Assembly (NCBI GenBank): GCA_963667195.1
Contig: OY762962.1
Span: 2,604,001-2,668,000, forward strand
DNA length: 64,000 nucleotides
Source: UBA7703 sp963667195
GTDB taxonomy: Bacteria > Bacillota > Clostridia > Christensenellales > CAG-138
Direction: 5' to 3'
A program made the translations under genes and the position numbers. Under the pieces are notes generated by a model that saw only the letters and a program-made list of their open reading frames with translations, searched no databases and was not told the origin of the DNA. Shown piece by piece: positions 55,175-62,014 of this stretch (its first letter is position 1; each line of letters starts with the position of its first letter).

Positions 55175-56575
55175 ATGGAAGAAAAGAAATATATAAATGA
55201 GCTAATGCTTGATAAACTCGCGCAATACCCGCGCAACTCAATTTATGATTATAGGTTTAGATTATTGGTTAAGTCTCCAACAGGGAGCGGGAAAAACTAC
55301 TTTACACAGCACGGACTAATTGACTTTATCAATTCAGATTCACCGAAACGGCCAGAGTTTAGAAAGATACTTTTTATCACATCGCGCGCGGCCACTACTA
55401 CGCAATATAGAAACCAGTTAGTAAAAGAGCATAAGCAAGGGCAATTTAACCATAAGATATGGCGTTTAGGTGGCCATAGACACGATACAAGGATTTTAGG
55501 ACTAGAGCCTTATGATTGGAAAGAAGCGGATATAATCTATGGACACAAGTGGGATTTAGAGAAAGAATTAGAGTTTGTGAATCAAATAGAGAGTGACGGT
55601 TATATAGAGTTTATCGTGATTGATGAAATTCACGGCTTAAGCTCGGATGATTTCACCACGGCTAGCCCTACGGCCTTAGACTTCGTATTAACCGCGCGGG
55701 TAGATACAAACATTATCCTTATGAGCGCAATCACAGAACGATTAAAATCAAGCGTTATTGATGGATATGAGCAAATAGATTTTTCTGATACGGCTATAAA
55801 GGTTGAGCCTCGCAAAATAGAAATAGTTCAGCAGAAAACCGCACAGCGTGAATTAGCGCAAGCAAGCGCAGACAATAAAATCCTTTACTTTGTGGAAACA
55901 ACAGAAAAGGCGTATCAATTAGAGCGTGAGTATTCAGAAATGGGATTTAGAGCATGCGCAATCACCTCAAAACCAGAAAACAGAGTAAATGCTTATCCAG
56001 ATATGGACGAACAAGCACTAAACAAAATACTTGCGAAATCAATTACGGCTCTTGAATGCTTAGAGGAAAATGAGCGTTTCCCCGATGATATAGATTTAAT
56101 CATCACATCATCAAAACTTAGAGAGGGCATAAATATAAAAGACAAAAGAAATAAACTAATCATTACAGAGTTGCGCGACAGTGTGAGTTTAATCCAATGC
56201 GCTGGCCGCAACAGATACGGGGTAGATAGATTTATGATAGTAGATGGATTAAAGCAGAACGTTTCAAAAGACTATGGCGAGATATACCAAAGAGCAAAGA
56301 TAGATGTTAACCTTAAACAGAAAATAATAGCACCTATCATAGAAGCTATGGCAGAAGCAAAACAAGGGTTTGACGAACAAATGGTTAAAGCTGGCTTCAT
56401 TACAGAGCTTGAAGCAGAAGCAAACAAGCAACGATATAGAGAGGCTAAAGAAGAATTAGAAACGCTCCTAGAGCTTTTCAGAGAGCGTTATGACAGTTTG
56501 ATTTACTATTCGGCTAGAAGCAAACAATTGAAGTTGAACCCACAATTTTACGCAGAACAACAACAGAAGTGGTGA
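55175..56575 (+). CDS. SF2 helicase-like protein with atypical Walker A
   Basis: 466 residues from MEEKKYINEL, ATG 55175 (AGGA 10 nt upstream). Motif I is KSPTGSGKN (Lys40), with Asn where Ser/Thr is usual. Motif II is VIDEIHG (near 148), motif III-like LMSAIT, motif V-like ITSSKLREGINIKD and motif VI QCAGRNRYG (near 341). A helical C-terminal region (about 380-466) follows. The order fits a DEAD/DEAH-type superfamily 2 translocase, possibly for replication or maintenance of the element. It ends 27 bp before the IS. Confidence 0.75.
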   Translation: MEEKKYINELMLDKLAQYPRNSIYDYRFRLLVKSPTGSGKNYFTQHGLIDFINSDSPKRPEFRKILFITSRAATTTQYRNQLVKEHKQGQFNHKIWRLGGHRHDTRILGLEPYDWKEADIIYGHKWDLEKELEFVNQIESDGYIEFIVIDEIHGLSSDDFTTASPTALDFVLTARVDTNIILMSAITERLKSSVIDGYEQIDFSDTAIKVEPRKIEIVQQKTAQRELAQASADNKILYFVETTEKAYQLEREYSEMGFRACAITSKPENRVNAYPDMDEQALNKILAKSITALECLEENERFPDDIDLIITSSKLREGINIKDKRNKLIITELRDSVSLIQCAGRNRYGVDRFMIVDGLKQNVSKDYGEIYQRAKIDVNLKQKIIAPIIEAMAEAKQGFDEQMVKAGFITELEAEANKQRYREAKEELETLLELFRERYDSLIYYSARSKQLKLNPQFYAEQQQKW

Positions 56576-56602
56576 TCTAGCCCCACGGAACCGGGCCAGC
56601 TA

Positions 56603-56615
56603 CAATGTTAGGAAA
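56603..56615 (+). repeat. IS left terminal inverted repeat
   Basis: CAATGTTAGGAAA, matching the reverse complement of 57772-57784 over 13 bp. The element proper probably starts at TGTTAGG (56606). Confidence 0.8.
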
Positions 56616-56650
56616 AAGAGAAAAAAGACTAACAAAGGAGCTGAAAGAAG

Positions 56651-56929
56651 ATGGCAAGAAAGAACTTCACGGTCGAACAGATCATTGTCAAGCTGCGGGA
56701 GGTAGAACTGCATTGTAATCAAGGCAAAACGATTACAGAAGCCTGCAGGGGGCTCGGAATCACCGAGCAGACATACTATCGCTGGCGAAAAGAATACGGT
56801 GGAATGAACACAAGTGATGCGCGACGAATGAAGGAGCTGGAAAAAGAAAACGCACGTTTAAAGAAGCTGGTAGCCGAGCAAGCGTTGGATATCTCAATTC
56901 TTAGGGATGTGAACTCAAAAAACTTCTAA
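56651..56929 (+). CDS. IS3-family OrfA (transposase DNA-binding part)
   Basis: 92 residues. Helix-turn-helix KTITEACRGLGITEQTYYRW followed by a leucine-zipper-like helix (MKELEKENARLKKLVAEQAL), as in IS407-group OrfA. Ends two codons after the slippery heptamer at 56917. Good upstream AAGGAG. Confidence 0.92.
   Translation: MARKNFTVEQIIVKLREVELHCNQGKTITEACRGLGITEQTYYRWRKEYGGMNTSDARRMKELEKENARLKKLVAEQALDISILRDVNSKNF
56917..56923 (+). other. Programmed -1 frameshift site
   Basis: A_AAA_AAC in the OrfA reading frame (codons tcA AAA AAC). A -1 slip continues KKLLSPAKRLAAVKYAVVKH directly into OrfB, giving the OrfAB transposase. Confidence 0.8.
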
Positions 56930-56964
56930 GCCCTGCCAAGCGCTTAGCGGCTGTCAAGTATGCC

Positions 56965-57762
56965 GTGGTCAAACATCATGTGGCAGAAAGACGGGCTTGC
57001 AGGGTATTGCAAATCAACCGCAACAGTTGTCGTTATGAACCTGTGAAACGCAGTGACGAAGACGAGATCCGAGCCGCGATCATCCGATTGGTTACTAATT
57101 ACGGACGAGTCGGGTATCGGATGGTTACTTATATGCTTCGGAACGAAGGAATTCTAATCAACCATAAGCGCGTTGAACGAATCTGGCGGGAAGAAGGCTT
57201 GAAACTGCCGAAAAAGCAAGCAAAAAAGCGCAGGCTCTGGCTAACGGATGGCAGCTGCATCCGTCTGAGAGCAGAGCATAAGAATCATGTATGGGGTTAT
57301 GATTTTGTAGAAGACAGAACCAGTAATGGTCGAAAGATCCGATTCCTGAACGTCCTGGATGAACATACACACGAATGCCTCGCCAGCGTGCCACGCAGAA
57401 GTTGGCGGAACAATGATGTAATTGAATTACTATCAGACCTCATGCTGACCCGCGGGGTTCCGGAGTATATGAGAAGCGATAACGGAAGTGAATTCACCGC
57501 TAAACAGATTCGTAAATGGCTGAGAGATGCAGGTTCCATTACAGCCTATATCGAGCCGGGCAGTCCATGGGAGAACGGTTATATCGAGAGTTTCAATGCT
57601 CGTATGCGGGCTGAATTCTTGAATGGCGAGTTGTTTGACACCATGTATGAGGCGCAAGTGTTGACGCAGCGATGGGTTCGTTACTACAATCAGGTCAGGC
57701 CGCATTCGAGCCTCGGCGGGCGGCCGCCCGCCCCTCAAACCGTGGTTCCGATTGCTGCCTAG
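56965..57762 (+). CDS. IS3-family OrfB (DDE transposase)
   Basis: 265 residues from an internal GTG, but naturally read from the frameshift site at 56917. HTH_21 region NYGRVGYRMVTYMLRNEG, then the rve integrase core with the first Asp in WGYDFVED, the second in MRSDNGSEF and the Glu in PWENGYIESFN, a complete DDE triad. Probably active. Its TAG stop (57760) is in frame with the LCP gene that follows. Confidence 0.93.
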   Translation: MVKHHVAERRACRVLQINRNSCRYEPVKRSDEDEIRAAIIRLVTNYGRVGYRMVTYMLRNEGILINHKRVERIWREEGLKLPKKQAKKRRLWLTDGSCIRLRAEHKNHVWGYDFVEDRTSNGRKIRFLNVLDEHTHECLASVPRRSWRNNDVIELLSDLMLTRGVPEYMRSDNGSEFTAKQIRKWLRDAGSITAYIEPGSPWENGYIESFNARMRAEFLNGELFDTMYEAQVLTQRWVRYYNQVRPHSSLGGRPPAPQTVVPIAA

Positions 57763-57771
57763 AACGATTCA

Positions 57772-57784
57772 TTTCCTAACATTG
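57772..57784 (-). repeat. IS right terminal inverted repeat
   Basis: TTTCCTAACATTG on the plus strand, the reverse complement of the left repeat. Confidence 0.8.
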
Positions 57785-57909
57785 CTCCTGATCCAGAAAA
57801 CGGGGGCAGATCAAAGTTCAAGCGGCAGGAGTATGAGCGTCGGGTCAAGCTCAAACGTTTACTCACAGCTTTTGCAATATTTCTGGTTGTCAGCATTGCC
57901 GCGGCGTGT

Positions 57910-58851
57910 GTGATCGGTTGGGTAATCAACAACAAGGACAGCCTTCCGGAGCCGCGTGGCGATCTGGCGAGCCGGTTTCAACCCACGCCGACTGTCGAAT
58001 TCAACGGCGATCAATATCAGCTCAAGAGCAATATCACAACGATTCTTGTCATGGGTACCGACAAGTACTCGGACGATGTTCAGAACGAAACCTCGTTCCG
58101 CAACGGTGGCCAGGCGGATTTCCTGATGGTGCTTGTCATTGACGACAAAGCAAAGACGGTAACGGCGATCCCGATCGACCGGGATACGATCTCGGACATC
58201 ACGATCCTCGGCGTGCTTGGAAACGAAACCGGTTCGCGCGAAACGCAGATTTGCCTTGCGCACGGATTCGGAGACGGCGCGGAGCAGAGCTGCGAGCTGC
58301 AGGTACAGGCGGTCAGCGGATTGCTGCTCGGCATCGACATCCCGTATTACGTCGCGATGAGCCTGGACGGCATATCCGAGCTGAACGACGCGATCGGCGG
58401 CGTGACCGTCACGCTGAAGGACGATTTTTCAGCGCTTGACCCCGAGATGACGCCCGGCAAAACAATCACGCTCAAGGGAGCGCAGGCGGAATACTTTGTA
58501 AGAAACCGCAAAGATATCGACGTAGGAACGAACGAATCCCGCATGGTTCGCCAGAAGGAATACTGGAGTTCGCTCAGAAGCTGCTTCTTATCAGGCGAAG
58601 GAAAGAACACAAGCAAAGGCGAAATCGAAACGGTTCTCGACCAGATCAGCCCCTTTTTGACTACGAACATGAACCGCGGCAGAATGATCAACGAAATCTG
58701 GAAGGACAAAGACTATCAGCAGCCGGAGGACATTCAGATATACGGTCAATATAAGATAGGAAACGATGGGTTCACCGAGTTTTATGCCGATGAAAACGCG
58801 CTGGAAAAACTCGTGATCGAAACGTTTTTTGAAAAAGTTCTAAAAATATAA
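57910..58851 (+). CDS. LCP (LytR-CpsA-Psr) family protein, 5' end cut off by the IS
   Basis: The LCP catalytic domain is complete: TTILVMGTDKYSDD, the Asp/Arg strand VTAIPIDRDT, and the second Arg region YFVRNRKDIDVGTNESRM. LCP proteins transfer lipid-linked glycopolymers to peptidoglycan. Host-like sequence in this frame resumes at 57785, just after the IS, with a basic cytoplasmic stretch (KRQEYERRVKLKRLL) and a transmembrane helix (FAIFLVVSIAAACVIGWV). No ATG, GTG or TTG occurs before GTG 57910, which lies inside that helix. The original start is lost, so this is either a pseudogene or a protein with an aberrant N-terminus. Confidence 0.85.
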   Translation: MIGWVINNKDSLPEPRGDLASRFQPTPTVEFNGDQYQLKSNITTILVMGTDKYSDDVQNETSFRNGGQADFLMVLVIDDKAKTVTAIPIDRDTISDITILGVLGNETGSRETQICLAHGFGDGAEQSCELQVQAVSGLLLGIDIPYYVAMSLDGISELNDAIGGVTVTLKDDFSALDPEMTPGKTITLKGAQAEYFVRNRKDIDVGTNESRMVRQKEYWSSLRSCFLSGEGKNTSKGEIETVLDQISPFLTTNMNRGRMINEIWKDKDYQQPEDIQIYGQYKIGNDGFTEFYADENALEKLVIETFFEKVLKI

Positions 58852-58893
58852 CCATTTGCATAGAAATCAAGAAACTAGAGGATGAGGTGTAAC

Positions 58894-59463
58894 ATGTCTA
58901 AGAAAGTGATCATCGTGATCGTTGCAGCAGTGCTATTACTTACGGTTGTTCCTGCTCTTGCGGCGACACCCAGCAAAACAACAGAAGATTTGACGAGGAT
59001 CGTCAGCGTCGTCGAACAAGACGGGACGAAGCATAACGATTTGATTACCATTCAGGATGTGCCAACGGAATTTGGTCAATCCGTGATCGATGGCCTGTTG
59101 GCATATAAAACGAAAAACACGGACATCGTTTCCTATTTTGATACCGAAGTGAAGAGCCAGATTCAGGAATTGCTGCCGCAGAACACGAGTACGAATGGCA
59201 TGGTGATCAGCGAGCTTTGCTCTCTTTGCTGCGGCGACCATAATCATGATCATGGCCTCGTTGTCTGCGAGATAGAGTTCCCAACTTTGTACACGGAGAA
59301 AAATCTGGTTGTACCGCTGTTGGCCTATCCGAAAGCTGACGGAACCACTGCATGGCTGCCTGTGAAAGGCGAAGTGAAGAACGGTCACGTCGTCATAAAC
59401 TTCACAGAAGAAGTCCTGTCGCTCGTCGGTCACGATTTTGTTCTCGCAATACTCTCGAAATAG
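58894..59463 (+). CDS. Secreted Cys/His-rich protein of unknown function
   Basis: 189 residues from MSKKVIIVIV (GAGG six bases upstream). A clear signal peptide ends near ALAA (residue 24). The mature protein has a striking CSLCCGDHNHDHG cluster near residue 115, a plausible metal site, and beta-rich C-terminal half (LVVPLLAYPKADGTTAWLPV). No family recognised. Its place between the LCP and Wzz-like genes suggests a role in surface polysaccharide export or assembly. Confidence 0.7.
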   Translation: MSKKVIIVIVAAVLLLTVVPALAATPSKTTEDLTRIVSVVEQDGTKHNDLITIQDVPTEFGQSVIDGLLAYKTKNTDIVSYFDTEVKSQIQELLPQNTSTNGMVISELCSLCCGDHNHDHGLVVCEIEFPTLYTEKNLVVPLLAYPKADGTTAWLPVKGEVKNGHVVINFTEEVLSLVGHDFVLAILSK

Positions 59464-59536
59464 TGGAATCGTTCGATTCGATCGAATGATCAATTGATTA
59501 GGGTTCATGCAGAATTTAATGTTTGTCGAAGTAATG

Positions 59537-59567
59537 AAGCGGCAGATGAAGCATTTGTCTGCCGCTT
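59537..59567 (+). terminator. Terminator-like hairpin before the Wzz-like gene
   Basis: AAGCGGCAGA/TCTGCCGCTT, 10-bp stem, 11-nt loop, with only a weak T tract. It may be partial or act as a processing hairpin. Confidence 0.45.
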
Positions 59568-59603
59568 GCATTATGCCCCTGAAAACTCGCGCGGAGGAAA
59601 TGG

Positions 59604-60386
59604 ATGATTACCGAGGACGCCACTGAAAAAACAGTGATTGCAAAAAATCCCAGACAGAACTATCTCGTCAATGATTCCAACGAAACGGAAATTGACCTTG
59701 GCGAATTATTGCTGCGGTTTCTGGAACACATCAAGTTTATCATCTTGTTTGCGTTTCTGGGCGCTGCGATCGCGGCCATTTACACCTTTTATTTTGTTAC
59801 GCCTTTATATGAAGCAACGTCGAAGCTTTACATCGTGAACTCGACCGATTCCGCGATCAACCTGTCCGACTTGCAGATCGGCACGTATCTCGCGAGCGAC
59901 TATATCGAAGTGTTCAAAACGTGGGAGGTTCACGAACAGGTGATTCAGAACCTGAAGCTGAACTATACCTACAAACAGCTCCAGAGTATGCTGACCATTG
60001 AGAATCCCAATGACACGCGCATTCTCAATATCACGGTATTGTCGCCAAAGCCGCAGGAAGCAGCCGATATTGCAAACGAATACGCTTCGGTCGCGATTCG
60101 ATACATTGCGGACACCATGTCGACCGAGGAGCCGAACATCATGTCCGTCGCCCTTGTGCCGACGAACACGGCCTCGCCCAACCTCACGAAGAACATCCTG
60201 ATCGGTTTCTTCTTCGGCATCGCGCTGTCTGCCGCGATTGTAACGGTTCGTTTTATGACGGATGACAAGATCAAAACGATGGATGATGTGCAGAAGTATA
60301 CCGGACTTGCGGTACTTGCGATCGTTCCGTCGCTCACGTTTGTGGATAAAAAAAGTGGAAAGGCCCATAGTGCAACAAAGCGATGA
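59604..60386 (+). CDS. Wzz/CapA-type polysaccharide chain-length and kinase-modulator protein
   Basis: 260 residues. A cytoplasmic N-terminus with EIDLGELLLRF, first helix (IKFIILFAFLGAAIAAIYTF), extracytoplasmic domain starting PLYEATSKLYI, the second helix preceded by a Pro-rich stretch (VPTNTASPNLTKNILIGFFF) and a short cytoplasmic tail. In Gram-positives this membrane protein activates the adjacent BY-kinase and controls polymer length. It overlaps the kinase gene by 4 bp. Confidence 0.92.
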   Translation: MITEDATEKTVIAKNPRQNYLVNDSNETEIDLGELLLRFLEHIKFIILFAFLGAAIAAIYTFYFVTPLYEATSKLYIVNSTDSAINLSDLQIGTYLASDYIEVFKTWEVHEQVIQNLKLNYTYKQLQSMLTIENPNDTRILNITVLSPKPQEAADIANEYASVAIRYIADTMSTEEPNIMSVALVPTNTASPNLTKNILIGFFFGIALSAAIVTVRFMTDDKIKTMDDVQKYTGLAVLAIVPSLTFVDKKSGKAHSATKR

Positions 60387-61108
60387 AAGCGATAACAATA
60401 GGTAAATTTCCGGACTTGGAGTATGCCGGCAAAGAGGCGATCAACACACTTTGCACCAATCTGACCTTCACCGGCAGCAAATATAAGAAGATCATCATCT
60501 CGAGTGTGATCAGCGCGGAGGGAAAGTCGTTCCTGTCGATGCAGATCATGCGTACGCTGGCAGGCTTGGGTAAGAAGGTGGCGCTGGTCGATGCGGATCT
60601 GAGACGATCCACGCTGGATGCCACATACCGTATGCAATATCCGACCCAGGACCGCTTCGGGATCACGCATTATCTTGCCAGAAAGTGCGAGATGAGCGAC
60701 GTGATCTATTGCACGGATATCCGGCGCGCGTTCTATGTGCCGGTTGGATACGCTGTCTCAAACTCGCTTGCGCTTTTGAACGCGCCGAGGTTTTCCACGC
60801 TGCTGGATGAAATCGCGACCAACACGGACTATGTTCTGATCGATGCGCCGCCTGTCGGCATGATCGTAGACGGACTGGAGATTGCCAAGTCCTGCGACGG
60901 GGCGATCCTCGTCGTCGGCTACAACAGCGTCCGCAGAAGAGACCTGTTGGAAGTCAGCAAGCAGGTGGAGCGCACGGGCTGCGACATCATCGGAACGGTG
61001 ATCAACAACGTGCCGATCAATGTGTATAAGAGCAAGAACTACTATGGGAAATCTTACTATTACGGCTATAACGCGGAATATGTAAAATCATCCGACATGA
61101 TGGATTAA
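60383..61108 (+). CDS. Bacterial tyrosine kinase (CpsD/CapB family)
   Basis: 241 residues. Walker A ISAEGKSFLSMQ, Walker A' VALVDADLRRS and Walker B YVLIDAPPVG define a BY-kinase. The C-terminus is a tyrosine cluster (YKSKNYYGKSYYYGYNAEY), the autophosphorylation tail. It cycles with the preceding activator and the following phosphatase to regulate capsule or exopolysaccharide synthesis. Confidence 0.94.
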   Translation: MKAITIGKFPDLEYAGKEAINTLCTNLTFTGSKYKKIIISSVISAEGKSFLSMQIMRTLAGLGKKVALVDADLRRSTLDATYRMQYPTQDRFGITHYLARKCEMSDVIYCTDIRRAFYVPVGYAVSNSLALLNAPRFSTLLDEIATNTDYVLIDAPPVGMIVDGLEIAKSCDGAILVVGYNSVRRRDLLEVSKQVERTGCDIIGTVINNVPINVYKSKNYYGKSYYYGYNAEYVKSSDMMD

Positions 61109-61117
61109 GGTTACTTT

Positions 61118-61846
61118 ATGTCGTTTGCATTTATGGACATTCACCACCATATCCTATACGGGGTCGACGACGGACCGAAGAGCTGCCTTGAGATGTTCCA
61201 AATGTTGAAGGCTGCATATGACGATGGCGTAAGGACGATCATCGCGACGCCCCATATTGCGCCGGGCATCAAGCCCTTCAACATGGAAGTTCTTGAATCG
61301 AAGGTGATGGAAGCACGCTGGTATTGCGAACAAAACGGATGCGATATCGAAATCCACCTCGGCTCGGAGATCTTCTACAACGATTATGCGGAACGGTTGC
61401 TGGTCGAGCAGAAAATCCCCACGATGGCAGGCTCGAATAAAGTTCTGCTGGAGTTTCCGGACAAGGTGAGCTACGAAGAGCTCGAGCGCGCGATTGTTAC
61501 CACACTCAGAAGCGGTTTGATTCCGGTGCTCGCGCATATCGAGCGCTACAATAAGATCATTTTTTCTCCGAGAAAACTGTGTCAGCTCAAGGATAAGTAT
61601 CAAGTTTACCTTCAGATCGATACCGACTGCCTGCTGAATGAACGCAAGTATGTGACCAACAAGGTAATGAAAAGCCTGTTGAACAGGCGCGTGATCGACT
61701 TTGTCTCTTCGGATGCGCACGATACGGAAAGCAGGAAGTGCAATCTGACGTGCGCTTACGGGAAGCTGAAAAACCTGGTCGGCGATCGATATGCCGATCA
61801 ATTGACAGGCAACCACTATTCGATCAAGGATTTTGTGAATGTCTGA
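61118..61846 (+). CDS. PHP-type protein-tyrosine phosphatase (CpsB/YwqE family)
   Basis: 242 residues. Metal-binding PHP motifs: DIHHHILYGVDDGP, ATPHIAPG, the Glu/His of LGSEIFYNDYAE, HIERYN and SSDAHD. CpsB/YwqE dephosphorylates the BY-kinase tail. It starts 9 bp after the kinase stop and completes the activator-kinase-phosphatase trio. Confidence 0.94.
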   Translation: MSFAFMDIHHHILYGVDDGPKSCLEMFQMLKAAYDDGVRTIIATPHIAPGIKPFNMEVLESKVMEARWYCEQNGCDIEIHLGSEIFYNDYAERLLVEQKIPTMAGSNKVLLEFPDKVSYEELERAIVTTLRSGLIPVLAHIERYNKIIFSPRKLCQLKDKYQVYLQIDTDCLLNERKYVTNKVMKSLLNRRVIDFVSSDAHDTESRKCNLTCAYGKLKNLVGDRYADQLTGNHYSIKDFVNV

Positions 61847-61957
61847 TCGAAGCATGTTGGTCACCTGAATGGTCGTTTTCCGGATCGCAAGTTTTGTTTG
61901 ATACTCGATTTCAATTCGTTTACGTCGATACCCAAAGAAATATTCCATCCGGTGATC

Positions 61958-61984
61958 AGAAGCTGCAAACGCGGCTTCTTTTTC
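61958..61984 (+). terminator. Intrinsic terminator in the glmS leader
   Basis: GAAGCTGC (61959-61966) pairs with GCGGCTTC (61971-61978; one T-G pair), loop AAAC, then five T. It ends only about 31 nt before the glmS start codon, leaving no room for a promoter after it. The 61847-62014 leader has no recognisable glmS ribozyme. Confidence 0.75.
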
Positions 61985-62014
61985 AATGCCGGATTTGTGG
62001 ATCAGGAGTTTGAC

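Larger units (their letters stand above)
50374..56602. mobile_element. AT-rich integrative island next to tRNA-Gly, right end lost to an IS
   Basis: About 6.2 kb of AT-rich DNA between GC-rich host segments. It starts just after tRNA-Gly(UCC) and its terminator, with a tyrosine integrase as first gene, a Cro/CI-like repressor, small unknown genes and an SF2 helicase-like protein. No conjugation, capsid or terminase genes are visible. No duplicate of the tRNA-Gly 3' end was found in the window, so the attachment sites are undefined. The right side ends at an IS3-family element. Confidence 0.75.
56606..57781 (+). mobile_element. IS3-family (IS407-like) insertion sequence
   Basis: About 1.18 kb, bounded by TGTTAGGAAA...TTTCCTAACA, with overlapping orfA/orfB and a programmed frameshift site. 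The 4 bp outside the ends (ACAA left, TTGC right) do not form a direct repeat, so the two flanks do not derive from a single simple insertion. The left flank is the AT-rich island and the right flank is the LCP gene. Confidence 0.88.

Noticed and set aside
50257..57910. tRNA-Gly(UCC) 3' end as attachment site with a second copy at the right end of the island.
   Set aside because: I searched by eye for GTTCGAGTCCCGTTACCTGC or part of it between 50331 and 57910 and found no copy, so attL/attR are not called. The right end may have been removed with the IS rearrangement.
61847..62014. glmS self-cleaving ribozyme.
   Set aside because: The leader is too short and lacks its conserved core; only a terminator hairpin is seen.
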